A DNA stretch of 64,000 nucleotides from Tolypeutes matacus (Eukaryota; Chordata; Mammalia; Cingulata; Chlamyphoridae). The stretch lies in contig JAKSZT010017954.1 of NCBI GenBank assembly GCA_026826555.1, forward strand, positions 7,637,514 through 7,701,513, written 5' to 3'. A program made the translations under genes and the position numbers. The number at the start of each line of letters is the position of its first letter. Positions within the stretch are counted from its first letter, which is position 1. The notes below the pieces were generated by a model that saw nothing but the letters and a program-made list of their open reading frames with translations, was not told where the DNA came from and searched no databases. Below, piece by piece: positions 22,931-33,960 of the stretch.

Positions 22931-23984
22931 TCTGTATTTTGCAGAGGTGTGAGCTGAGCCGGGGAGGGGACAGGCGTCCACCTTAGCACAGCGAAGGGCA
23001 GGGAGCCTGGCAATGTTGCTGGTGAGTCCAGGCCCAGGGTCTCCGGAGCAAGCTTAAGGCATATCCCAACTTTTTCTCCTGGCAAGTTCTTTCTCATGAA
23101 GTATAGCCAGTATATTCTCTGTGCTGAATCCTGGGTAGCTTTTTCTCAATTTTACTCCATCTGCCTTAAAACTATGGCCAATTCTGCCTCGATGCTGGTC
23201 CCACATTCTCTCTTACTCTGACTGCTCTGACTTCAGCTTACCGTCATTTTCTCTGTTCTTCTCCATGTTTCCATTCACATGAAGGAACTGGGTTTGGGAC
23301 TAAATAAGAAGCAGGGGAGATTTGAGAGACGCAGTCATAGAGTCCCAGACCAAGAACTGCAGGAGGGTCAGAGCTGTGCTTATCTTGTTCATTATTATAT
23401 CTCTAGGGTCTGGTACTCTGCTTGGTGCACAGCATGAATTCGAGTTGCGAGTGGCTGCCTGGGTGAGTGGGTGGGTGGGTGGGCTGCTAGGCAGATTTCA
23501 TTGTGAACTTACATTCATAATGATAGAACAGATACATTTTTTTGGTCTAGCATATTAACCTGGCAAACTTGACTCCAAGATAGTCACGATTGACCTTCTT
23601 TAACACCTGTCCCAGGGTGGCAGGTGCTGGTGTGGACCAGGCTGTAAAGTGAGCTGTGTGTGCCGCATGCGTTCCCCAGCCTCCTCCTGCTGGGCTTCTT
23701 CTCTTTCAGCAGCATCTTCTCCCCTTCCCACCACAATCCTCACTGGGTGTAGAGTTTCGTCATCGGGCCCCGTCACCAGCGCCGGCGGCCCGTGGACTGG
23801 GTTCTCTGTGCGCCGTCATCCCCACTCCCGCCTGGGCCTTCTGTGTCTCTCTAGTGAGAGCTTTACTCGTTCCAGTGGCCAGCTTGGTACTGTCTTGCTA
23901 ACCTCCATAAACCCTTTCACACTACGATTTTGCAGGTTCATATAATAACTTAACATGCACCCAGGTATTAATGCTTTTGGCGAT
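22931..23984. other. unassigned stretch with a CpG-bearing patch
   Basis: No gene is recognised. At 23745-23850 CpG dinucleotides are clustered ('tcgggccccgtcaccagcg', 'ccggcggcccgtgg'), unlike the neighbouring L1-rich AT-rich DNA. Short open frames here (98 and 81 codons, overlapping in different frames) match nothing I know. It could be a decayed LTR or a small CpG island remnant. Confidence 0.35.
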
Positions 23985-24535
23985 TATTTTTTGCATTTTA
24001 AAACTTTTTTAAAATTTTATTTTTTATTGTGGTAACATATTTATAACATAAAACTTGGCATTTTTAACCATTTTTAAGTGTAGATTTCTATGGCATGAAG
24101 GACAATCCCAATGTTATGCCATTATCACCATCCATTACTAAAACCTTTTCATCACCCCAGCCAGAAACTCTATACCCATTAAGCAATAACTCCCCATTCC
24201 TCCTCCTCCCCCCAGCCCCTGGTGACCTCTAGTCTACTTTCTGCCTCTATGAATTTGTTTATTCTAGATATTTCTGTAAGTGGAATTATGCAGTGTTTGT
24301 CCTTTGTCTGTCTTATTTCACTTAGCATAATGTTTGCAAGGTTCATCCATGTTGTGGCCTGTATCAGCACTTCATTCCTTTTTATAACTGAATAATACTT
24401 CATTGTATGGATAGACCACATTTTGTTTATCCATTCTTCTGTCAATGGACACTTGGGTTGTTTTCACCCTTTGGCTATTGTGAATAATGATACTATGAAC
24501 ATTGGTGTACAGATATCTGAGTCCCTACGCCCACC
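23985..24535 (-). mobile_element. L1 3' end with ORF2 C-terminal relic
   Basis: The reverse strand shows the L1 3' end. At 24179-24445 (minus) the frame still reads the ORF2 C-terminal block with WINKMW, a YYS motif, KRNEV and TWMNL in the order seen in L1 ORF2 proteins. The remainder is decayed and no upstream ORF2 is attached. This is a 5'-truncated dead L1. Confidence 0.8.
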
Positions 24536-24559
24536 CCCCCCCCATTTTAATAAGAGTCT

Positions 24560-24690
24560 TTATACTTCTTATTAAATATTCACTCAGTGAACATTTCTTG
24601 ATCATTATTATGGAATGACTAAGGCACCATACCAGACCCTGTGGGGCAAATAATTGTTCCCACTCCTTGAGAAGACACCTGTCTCTAATG
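24560..24690 (-). mobile_element. L2 3' end fragment
   Basis: The phrases 'tattcactcagtgaacattt', 'ggcaccataccagaccctgtgggg' and 'cactccttgagaag' follow the antisense L2 3' terminus in order. Confidence 0.5.
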
Positions 24691-27237
24691 CCTAAGATTC
24701 TATAGTCTCCAGCCAGGGTTTAGAGGAAAATCATGGAATCTCAAATTACATCAGGCAAAAACCCCACAGTAAGCAGAATATGACTTGCTTTGAAGAGAAG
24801 GTTCTGTGTGAGTAAGAGAAGTAGTCAGATGTTGAAAAACCAAGTAGACCTGAGATAAAATCTCAGTGCCACCACTTGCCGGTTCACCAGGTTAATTTCA
24901 TGTGAGCCTCAGATTCCACAGGAAAGCAGTCAGAAAAGCTTGTCCTTCTCTCAAACCTCCTGCAAAGATTCAGTAGGATGATGCGTGGTGCCATTTACCA
25001 ATACCCCACATATTGTGGGAGTCAGGGAACTGCTAGTTCTCTTTCACGCTTCTGAAAATCAAGTGTAAGGCCTGGGAGGGAAAGGAAATGATGTCTGTGC
25101 TATGGCATTAACATTTGAAAATGAGCCTCTTGGAGGAAAGGAGCTAATGACATTTTCTCCAGAACAGCAGGCAGCAACAGAAGGCAGGGGGCTCAGCCAT
25201 GCCCACGCCCCATGGAACCACACAGTGCTCCTCCACGGGGCTGGATGTTCCTTCCTGTCCCCATCCAGCCGGCGATGCCACAAGCAAAGCCCAGCATGAG
25301 GGGTCAGCTGCCAAGGCTGAGTGACTGCCCAGGCCCTTTCCCACATTCCTCCCCAGTATGTTATGGGAACATGTCCTGGCCTGGTGTGGGACTCTAGAAT
25401 TAGATCTGATTGATCTTGAAGTTGCTCTGAGGACCCAAGAAACAAACAGCCACGTGGAGCAATACATGAGCACAAAAGATACCCAGGTGGAGCCAGAAAG
25501 TTCTACCACATAGACAAGATGGCAGTATCCTATCAGAGGGCTGATGGGAAAATAGACTACCAGGAGATTCCTCTTTCTGAAGTAGAATGCTTGGTCACTT
25601 ATGATAGATAAAATAAATAGAAACTAAATCGTGCCTAATACCACCAGGGCAGCTGTTTGTGGGACCATCTGTGGTTGATATAGGTGGTCAGACTTTTCAA
25701 AAGGCTGAGTAGGTCTCACGTCAAGGAATTGGGTTTGGAACTAAAGAAGTAAGGGAGATTAGAGAGATCTAAAACTTCACATTCCTGAAAACTCTCTCAT
25801 GCTCCTGATTGAACCCAGAGATTTAAGAATCTATCAGCCAGACTTCCTGGATTTTATAGATGACCCCATAGCCTTGCCAAGAGAAAGCTGACTCAAAACT
25901 TCTCCGCAAACATTGAAAATCTTGTCTCGCAGATGTTAGATGAACAATTTTTGAAACACTCAAGGGGAAAAAGGGTGGGAAAATGTAGGCAAGGGACTTC
26001 CATTTTTCTTAAGCAAGAGGCATTAAATAAATTGTTGACTGAAGGCACCCTCTTCTCGTGAAGAAACCACGTATTTAATGATTTCTATGCTAAGTATTCA
26101 AAATAGTGAGGTGATAATAAAAAGATTTCTTAGAAGCAGAGTGTAGCAGTCCATCTAAAAGGACGTAAAAGAGTATTTTGAGAGTGATTGCTGAGGGCTA
26201 TGATTTTCCTTCATGTGCACAATTAATTCAGTGTCCTTTGTACTCAGTGGGGTGTCAACATACATCATTTAAATTAACATGAAGAGTCAGAAACGGGACC
26301 CCCATTAACACATCCCCGGGAAGGAATGAGGGACCCTCCTGCTAAAGCTCCCACGCCGCTGCCTTTTCCAGTCCTGTTCCATGGCGCCATTCCCAGCGGG
26401 TCCTCGCATCTCAGCTCTCCCTGCTGCAGATGTCCCAAGAGGTCTGCGTTGTTGATTATGCTATTATGTAACTGCCATGAACTCGCTGGGTGACGTCTGG
26501 GACGAGAAATGAAGCCTGTGTTTTGGATCCGTCGAAAACTGGCTTCACTGGGTAGATGTCCAGGGATGCCTTTATTGGGCTCCCCTGCTTCCCACCTCTA
26601 TCAAGGACTCAGGGGACCTGGGTATGCTGAGTGCTGTTGAAGGTGCCTCGACTCTGCTGCTTCTGCTCTGTGCTGCTCTCGAAACCACTGGTCCTTTTCT
26701 GGCCATCAGACCCAGATTCCCGCAAGTTACAGACACACACCTCATATAGACTCCCAGGATCCTCCCTGCAAGTCTCAGGGATGCTCATTTGCCCACCCCA
26801 GCCATTCACCAGCTCCACTCACAGGGGCTCTTCTTACCTTCCCTTCTGTGCTCTTGCTGGACCTGACTTCTGAACAAGGGCAGCGGTGGGAGCTTTCTTT
26901 GGAGAATCCCCTTAAACAGAAAGAGGCTGTTTCTCTCTCTCTCTCATACACACATACACAAACACAAACACTCCCTCCCACCCCCACCTAACCTTTAGAC
27001 CACAAAGATTTGCTGAGAAAATGATCTTTTCTTTGTTTCCTGTCTTCTTTGCAGAAGAAAAGGACAGAGGTTAGAATGCCAGTGATAAGCCATTCAGGCC
27101 GCTTATCTCTGACTCCCAGCTAGTCTAGATATCATCAGGACCTCTAGAAGCCTGTTGCTGGGGAGACTGGGGACACAAGGAGAGGAGAGATTATATTTTG
27201 CCTGTTTCCCCTCCTTACTATCATTGTCTCTAGCCCC
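24691..27237. other. unassigned non-coding stretch
   Basis: No gene or confident repeat. The open frames at 25059-25509 overlap one another on both strands in a GC-rich patch and show no domain. A block at 26310-26530 is described separately. A TC/CA-rich microsatellite-like run lies at 26930-26975. Confidence 0.45.
26310..26530. promoter_or_regulatory. candidate conserved element
   Basis: A repeat-free block combines a GC-rich half with several CpGs (26345-26410) and an AT-containing half with 'gttgattatgctattatg' and a CRE-like TGACGTC at about 26491. The juxtaposition suggests a regulatory element, but there is no direct proof in a single sequence. Confidence 0.2.
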
Positions 27238-27836
27238 CTGTGGCAATTTGAGATTATTTTATGAATCCCCAAAAGAGAAAGATTATGTTTGTAAACTAAT
27301 CTAGTCCTCTGGGTGTGTTACTCTTTGATTGCATTAAATTCAGCTGAGGGTCCTTTGATCAGACTACTTGATAAGATTGATTTAGACTTTTGATTGTACT
27401 GTGTCAGTGAGGCATGACTCAGGTTGAGTCTCTGCCCCCTTGCTGGGTCTGATATAAACAGACACAACAGAGACAGGAAAAAGAAAGTTGGCATATTTGA
27501 TCCTGCAATGTGAGAGAGAGTACTACAGGAAAACAGAAGCCCCTGCGAGGCTCAAAGAGCTAAGGCCCAGAAAGAATCAAGCACTATCTCTGGCTGCTCA
27601 CAGCTGAGCTCCGAGAGACCTCCACAGAGGTCGGCGGCCATCTTGCTTCACCACGAGGCCACAGTGCTAGGATCAACAGTAACTGACTTTGGTGAGAAAG
27701 CACCTTTTATGGTGCCCCAATTTGGGTATTTCATGGCCTAGGAACTGTAAGCTTTTACCCCCAAATAAATCCCCATTATAAAAGCCAACATATTTCTCGT
27801 AATTTGCATCAGCAGCCCCTTAGCAAACTAAAACAC
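27238..27836 (+). mobile_element. LTR-like element, xenarthran, copy 2
   Basis: The same family as 19575-20162, with shared phrases in the same order. It starts 'tggcaatttgag' and ends 'gcaaactaaaaca' (TG...CA). A 'gatataaacag' TATA-like motif lies near 27450 and 'caaataaatcc' near 27763 could serve as the poly(A) signal. It has no viral genes and is interpreted as a solo LTR. Confidence 0.65.
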
Positions 27837-27839
27837 CTC

Positions 27840-29146
27840 CTAAACACATTTTGGTTCCAGGGTTACAACATAAAGAAGAAAAGCTTTAGGGAAACAATTT
27901 AATCTACTCTGCTCTCTTGAGAGAGAAATTGTCAAATCTCCTTCTCCCTCAGCAGGACTTCATAGCCTCATTCTCCCCAAGATGAGAGCCTACATAAGGT
28001 TGGGTTCAAGCTTACAGACCCAGCTTCGTCTCCTCCTGCATTTTAGCCGCCGACACATTTTAGTTCCAACACAGCTTCCTTTATTGCTTCAGTTCTGCTT
28101 TGCTGAGAAACTGGCTTTCTCTCTTCCCCAATTCCAGTCCCCCTTTCAAATTATGCCTCTAAATATTCTTCAAAGTTCAGCAGTTGTGACTCCAGAATAT
28201 TTATAAAGGAGGGAACTAGGGGCAGCTGTGTTGTTGGAAAAGGGGTGGGGCTAGACAACATGCTCTGATACCATATCCCTGTCAAGTCCATACGTTTTAG
28301 ATCCATGGAATCAACTGTGCTTTCTAAAGATGATTTTAATTATGTAAGAGTCCCATGAGATTGGGTAAATGCCAATTATCTGTATTATAAAAATATTACT
28401 GTTTAAAAACAATTGGGTTAATGTGGAGGAGATGGGGAGCAAAGTCATACCTGGAAGATAGTGGTAATCAGTGAAGAAATAATGCAAAGGCAAGTAACAT
28501 AAAAATTAGTGAATGGGCAGTATTGGAATTGTAGCTCTATTTTTCATCCAAAATACTGAAACACCGCATTTTGCATGAGATGTGCTCTTGAAAAAAATGG
28601 ACTTGAAAGTTATTTTGCATTTGAATCCTATATATCTGGCCCCCTCCTCATGGCAAAAGCAGGCCTGTTGAGCTACCAGCTTAGTGATGGAAGAAAGGTT
28701 TGGGGTTCTGGGGTCTTAAGGCTCATGCCTGGAGTTCCCATGCTAGATAAGAAACCACAAAAAGCCAAAAGGAAAAGCTAACATTCTGTAGGGGGAACCT
28801 AAAGTTCAGATACTGGGAACCTAAAGTTCACACATGGGTGAGAGCTATGATAAGGACTAGGGGGTCTCAGAGCCAAGAGAGTGTTGGCCAGTGGACAGGG
28901 AATAGGAGTAGACACAGATTGGCAAAAATACATGAAGGTCCTGGGCGAGAGTGTCTACACTGGTCAGGACTTGCATGTGGATTTTATGAATTGACATGCA
29001 GGGGAGAAGATTATGAGTTACCCTGTTCAAACAAATTGATAGGTTCTGGGGCTTTCTTGGTATAATAGATGGGCTCCCCCTAACTCTTTCTGGCCTAAGC
29101 TCCTACACTTTTGAGCTGACTGCTTGCAGGGTCTGTCCCTGCACAG
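27840..29146. other. unassigned stretch with a small tandem duplication
   Basis: No gene seen. A 22-bp unit is tandemly duplicated at 28793-28836, with the core gggaacctaaagttca at 28793 and 28815. The rest shows no recognised repeat. Confidence 0.5.
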
Positions 29147-29278
29147 TGTTCTTTGGGTTTTCTTTTTTTTTTTTTTTTTTACCAAGAGGTCCTGGGGATT
29201 GAACCCGGATACCTCCATATGGGAGACGGATGCCCAACCATTTAAGCCACATCCGTCCCCCTGTTCTTTGGGTTTTCT
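29147..29278 (-). mobile_element. DAS-type tRNA-derived SINE with perfect 17-bp duplication
   Basis: The SINE body is 29164-29261 on the minus strand. The tRNA-like head is near 29261 ('gggacggatgtggctt' on the minus strand), a B-box-like 'gggttcaatcc' is near 29200, and an A tail (poly T on plus) lies at 29164-29180. The target-site duplication tgttctttgggttttct is perfect at 29147-29163 and 29262-29278, so the insertion is young. DAS SINEs are known from armadillos and relatives, which supports a xenarthran source. Confidence 0.9.
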
Positions 29279-29564
29279 ATCTGCTTCCATTCTTTCATTC
29301 ATCCATTTTGTGGTCTCTAAACCATTAAGTCTTCCATTGGGTCAATAAAAAGTAATGGAGTTTGTATTATTTGCTGGGTTCAGGGTCATAATCAAACTGA
29401 GATAACTGCTGTGATGGGAAAGAACATGGTGCTGTGAGAAGGTCATCAGGTCAGGTTTCCCCAAAACCGAATATTAGAGAGGAGATATGATAGATAATAG
29501 GAGTGCAGCAGGCAAAGGGGACAGGAAAAGATGGAGGATGTTCTAGGCTCTGGGAATGATCTGG

Positions 29565-29965
29565 GGGATTGAATCATATCCCCCACAAAAGAGGGGGGTC
29601 TTCATCTGCATTCCTGTGGGTGAGAACCCATTTGTAAACAGAATATTTTGAAGGTGTTATTTTTCATGAAGGTGTGGCCAAATTGAATCCGGTGAGCCTT
29701 AATCCATATGCTGGAAGCCTTATAAAGGGGGGAAATTCATATTATTAAGGAGGAGAAACCAGAAGCCAGAAGTCACAAAAAAGCAGAAAGGCAGGAGACA
29801 GAGGACAGAGGACGGCCATCACCAGAACATTACTGACCCTGTGAGAAAGCATAGCCTTGCTGACATCTTGATTTTGTACTTCTAGCCTTCAAAACCACGA
29901 GACAAAAAAATGCTTGCTATTTAAGCCAACCCATTGTGTGGTGAGTGTCAGAGCAGCTCTGGAAA
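29565..29965 (+). mobile_element. MaLR-like LTR
   Basis: The landmarks are those of MLT1/MST-type LTRs read forward: 'attgaatcatatcccccac', 'gtgggtgagaacccatttg', 'ggtgtggccaaattgaatcc', 'gccttataaagg' (TATA-like), 'gctgacatcttgattttgtacttctagcc' in pieces, and 'taagccaacccattgtgtgg' near the end. There is no internal region. Confidence 0.65.
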
Positions 29966-30049
29966 GTAAGAAAATGGTGAGTAAAGGTCCTGGGGTGGAA
30001 GACAGTCTCATAGGCCCCAGAAATTAAATGGAATTAAGGGGAGTATAAA

Positions 30050-30260
30050 AGAAGTCTCTGGAGTCAGAAAGATTTGGGTTGAAATGTTGGCTCAGCTGTG
30101 TCACTTTGGGCAAGTTATTTCAACTTTATAAAGCTCAGATTCCTTATTTTTAAGTTGTCCAACAGTCATACCTACCACTTAGGGCAGTTGCCAGCAATAC
30201 CAGATGGTATTTGCCTGTTGGCCTTTTTAAGACAGAGTAGGTGCCTTGTGCCAGGGGCCC
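30050..30260 (+). mobile_element. MIR SINE fragment
   Basis: 'ctctggagtcagaaagatttgggttg', 'ctcagctgtgtcactttgggcaagtta' and 'ctcagattccttatttttaag' follow the MIR consensus forward. Confidence 0.75.
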
Positions 30261-31033
30261 GAGGACCAATGTGACTGTCATGTGATTAGAGACAGGTTGT
30301 CACAAGATATAGGATACCCTTCCATTTAAGATTTTAGTCTAGTTAGGAAATTAATAGCAATGCTACATTACCAAAAATAAGAGATGAGAGATGAATACTA
30401 GGTTGGGGGAGTTGTTTGGTTGGCTGGCTGGCTGGCTTCTGGCCTCTCCTTTGGCCTGGAGGAGAAACACTAGTGGAAACTGAGCTGAAGGAAGCACCTG
30501 GAATTGAAAGTCCCTCAGCTTTGGTCGGTCACCTTCCTGGTGTTTTCTATCTGGAATGTGCATATGTTTCTCTCTGGTTGGTTAGACTCAGAATTAGGAA
30601 GAAAAAACTCTTTGTAAACTGCTGACTTTTGAAATGAAAAGATTGATCCAAGCAGAAGGAGACCAAGAATGAAAAAACCACAACTTAGGCAGAGATTGAA
30701 AATGAACCGGAAAATGAACAGGCTGGAGAACTTGCCCAACAGAAAGACTCCCAAGGGATCCTAGTGTTCCCAAAACAAGTTTCTGGGGGTCACAAATGGA
30801 TCAGCTGTCGGATTCTTTTAGACAGTGGCGGGGGTGGGTGATTTGCAAATTGGATAACATTTGGATTGGTATCATTATTTTTTTATACAGTGAATTCATT
30901 GGTTCTCCCTTTTTCCTTTAAATTTGAGTATATTTTTCATGCAAATTCATTACATTTGAGATTCAGTAATGTACTAAAATCCTGCCAATCTGCTTCCCCA
31001 AACCACAGTTAATCCTTTGGACATTTTGAAAAG
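30261..31033. other. unassigned stretch
   Basis: No gene seen. The AT-rich part 30860-31020 has the texture of an old LINE but no firm landmark. Confidence 0.4.
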
Positions 31034-31504
31034 CATACATGGAGTTTTTGTTTTTGTTTTTAAGATTTATTTATTTATTTCTCCTCCCCCTCTCCCCACC
31101 CCCCTTGCTGTTTTGCACTTGCTGTCTGCTCTCTGTATGTTCTTCTATGTCTGCTTGTCTTCTCTTTAGGTGGCACTGGGAACCGATCCTGAGACCTTCC
31201 GGAGTGGGAGAGAGGCATTAACTCTCTTGCACCACCTCAGCTCCCTGGTCTGCTGTATCTCTTACTGTCTCTCCTCGGTGTCTCTTTTTGTTGCATCATC
31301 CTGCTGCGCCAACTCTCTGTGCAGGCCAGCACTCTTGCACAGGCCAGCACTCTGCGCGGGCCAGTTCTCCGCGTGGGCCAGCTCGCTGTGCAGGCCAGCT
31401 TGCCTTTCACCAGGAGGCCCCGGGAATTGAACCTTGGACCTCCTATATGGTAGATGGGAGCCCAGTCGCTTGAGCCACATCTGTTTCCCCATACATATAG
31501 TTTT
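31034..31504 (-). mobile_element. long DAS-type SINE with internal GC-rich tandem repeats
   Basis: The body is 31049-31489. On the minus strand it starts with a tRNA-derived head ('aaacagatgtggctcaagcg'), then a B-box-like 'ggttcaattccc', then about six imperfect 16-18 bp units (gcaggccagcact...) at roughly 31306-31404. A 'gatgatgcaacaaaaagag' segment, a second 'ggttcccagtgccacct' block and an A-rich (TAAA)n tail follow. Flanks catacatggagtttt and catacatatagtttt (31034-31048, 31490-31504) match at 13 of 15 positions. This resembles the long DAS subfamilies of armadillos. Several open frames here are artefacts of the GC-rich repeats. Confidence 0.85.
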
Positions 31505-32084
31505 AAAATACAATTCTGTGTGGTCCAAATGTGACTGGGCCCCTGTGGGCAGCCCCTATTCTTGTCCTTGCACCCTCCTGAAGTAAAGCTCAACACTGCT
31601 TCCTCCAGAAATAGACTCAGCTCCACAAAATATGTTTTGTATAAAATAGATGTTACAGGAAATTAATGCAGGAAGTAGTTTAAAAAAAAAAAAAAGCTAT
31701 GTCACATACCCACAGTAAAACTTATGAAAATTGCTCTTAAATACCTGATTTTACCCTCAGATTTCCTCATTGGCTTCCAGTAACCTTCTCCTCCTCCTAA
31801 ATCTTTCTATGCTTCTCCTTTTCTTTTTTTCTGCTCAGCAGGTTAACCCTTAGTTTTTGCAATCTGATTTTCTCAAGCCCATCCTCCCTTTCAGCAAGCA
31901 AAAGACATTTCCAGTGATCCATGCTCTGCCATTGGAGATGGTAAATAACACGTAATGTTTTCCTCATCACAGATATTTATTTTTCAGTTTGCATGTGTGT
32001 GTCTGTGAGGGTAGGCTCAAACCTAATATTTGCATTTTATGATTGCGTTCAGAAGTAGGAGAAAAATAACCTAACTTTCCTCAA
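31505..32084. other. unassigned stretch
   Basis: No gene seen; an A run of 14 lies at about 31682-31695. No repeat family recognised. Confidence 0.4.
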
Positions 32085-32250
32085 CCTCGGCCATTATTGT
32101 GGTACTCTCAGAGAGCCTTATCTGTGTGTTATTTTTAATGTGAGTTGCTGTGGAAGACTTTTAATGACCTTCCAAAGCAAACGACGAGCCTTTTTAGACT
32201 CATGGCAAAGCCGGCTTAATGGGGCATTAAAGGTCACTTCGTCCAGCCAG
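32085..32250. promoter_or_regulatory. candidate conserved element
   Basis: A repeat-free block contains 'ggccattattgtgg', 'cttttaatgaccttcc', 'ggcttaatggggcattaaaggtcac' (in pieces), with TAAT cores and AAGGTCA nuclear-receptor-like half-sites on both strands. It is bounded on the right by a MIR. A regulatory role is inferred from texture only. Confidence 0.25.
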
Positions 32251-32261
32251 CACACTGGGAT

Positions 32262-32470
32262 GGGATGGTACAGTGGACTCCAGAGCCAGCCTGCCTATGG
32301 TTAATGAGTGATTCTACTCTTCCTAACTGTGTGACTTTAGACAAGTCCTCTATCCTCTCTGGGACTTAATTTTATTATCTGTAAAATGGGTATAAATAGT
32401 AGCATCTATCTCACAGGCTGCTTCTGGGGATTAATGGGTTAATATCGCTAAAGTGTCACTTTCAAAAAGG
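32262..32470 (+). mobile_element. MIR SINE
   Basis: 'gtggactccagagccagcctgcc', 'aactgtgtgactttagacaag', 'ctgtaaaatgggtataaatagtagc' and 'ctcacaggctgcttctggggattaa' follow MIR forward in the right order. Confidence 0.8.
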
Positions 32471-32679
32471 TGAAACCATGTCTCTCGTGCAAATATAAAA
32501 TGAAAGCATGAGCATATTTTATTTAACTTATTAGTTCATGGGAGGATCAGTAAAATGTTATGTTCAATTCAAGTGAGAATTTGACTTACAGAGATTTATT
32601 TTCTCTACCAGTAAAAAAAACATCATTACAGAATCACTTGTACTGCTCTCGGTTTTCTACAGTTAACAGCTGCCCCTAC

Positions 32680-33200
32680 AGGGGTAGGCTGAATAATGGC
32701 CTCCCAAAAGATATATATATCCTAATCCCTGGAACCTGTGAATGTTAACTAATTCAGCAAAAAAAAAAGGTCTTTGCAGATGTGAAAATGAAGACTCTTG
32801 AGATGGGAAGTTTATCCTGGATTATCCAGGTGGAGCCGAAATGGAATCACATGCACCCTTGTAAGAGAGAAGCAGAGGGAAAGTTTTCCTCCCTCTCCCC
32901 CTCTCCTCCCCCTCCCCCTGTCCCTCCCCCTGCCCCTCTTCCTTTCCCACACACACAGACACACACACAGAGGCAGAAACTGGAGTGATGCAGCCACAAA
33001 CCTAGGGATGCCGGCAGCCACCAGCATCCCCTAGAGCCCCTGGAGGGAGCACAGCCCTGTTGACACCATGCTTTTGGCCCAGTGGAACTGATATTGGATT
33101 TCTGGCCTCCAGAACTGTGGGAGAACAAATTTCCCTTGTTGTCAACCACCCAGCTTGTGGTAATTTGTTACAGATGTCACTGGAAACTGGTACACCTACA
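32680..33200 (+). mobile_element. LTR-like element (MaLR/ERVL type) with pyrimidine-rich expansion
   Basis: The order 'taggctgaataatggcctcc', 'cctaatccctggaacctgtg', 'ttatcctggattatccaggtgg', 'ctccagaactgtgggag' and 'gtggtaatttgttacag' is a well-known mammalian LTR pattern. Between 32884 and 32970 the element carries a C/T-only block followed by a CA-rich tract, replacing the usual mixed sequence. No viral gene is present. Confidence 0.65.
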
Positions 33201-33544
33201 GAGCTATAAAATAGCTCATCAGCAAGTCAGTCAAAGGTGAACACACTATAGAAACAGACCCTCCCCAGTGGCTCTCCTAGACCCTGCCCAGCCTCCCACT
33301 GAAAGGACACCCAGGAAGCTTGGTTGCCCATTTCCAAGTTAGGGCAATTTTCCTAACAGTCTATGTAAAGTGCTGAAGATATATATATCTGATTCCTAGG
33401 AAATATCATGCAAGCATTAGCTACAATGATGACAATGATATTGATGCTATATTATTATGCCATATAGATTACATTATATATATATTCAATATAATTATCA
33501 TCATCTTCCTAGTTATTACCATCATCATTTTCTTTAGTGTTCCT
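33201..33544. other. unassigned, partly AT-rich
   Basis: No gene seen. An AT-rich segment with ATAT and ATCATC runs lies at about 33380-33530. Confidence 0.45.
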
Positions 33545-33639
33545 CCTTGGTGCCTTTTCACTTGGTGGGCTGTATTGACAGGGAACCAGTGATTCACTTG
33601 ACTAATTGAGATCCATGTCTCTCTAATGGGAGAGAATAA

Positions 33640-33960
33640 TGGAATTGAGGGTGAAAGCGTTTGATCCGGTTGGAGATGAATGTTTCATGTGCAGGAGTGC
33701 AAATATGTAAAGCATTGGCTGTAGAGGGCCGAGGTGGCCGTGATCGGCCTTGGATTGCCGAAGCCTTAGGTAGGTTTCGGAAGAACTCACTAACATAGAT
33801 GAGAAGTTTTCTTTTACAGTTGAGTTCAAAATCAGCTTTATGAGAGTGGTCTTACCCAGCTCATGATGACAGTATGGAGATTGGCTCAATCTCAATACTT
33901 GAGCGCCAAAATAATTGTTTTCAGTGAAAAACAATTATTTTTCCCCACCCAGTTTTTCTC
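33640..33960. promoter_or_regulatory. candidate conserved element with perfect 14-bp inverted repeat
   Basis: A repeat-free block holds a perfect inverted repeat: aaaataattgtttt at 33908-33921 and its complement at 33928-33941, separated by six bases. Each arm carries a TAATTG homeodomain core. Upstream lie 'ggccgaggtggccgtgatcggcc'-type GC-rich palindromic bits (33727-33750). The block could be an enhancer or bind a homeodomain dimer; this is inference. Confidence 0.3.
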
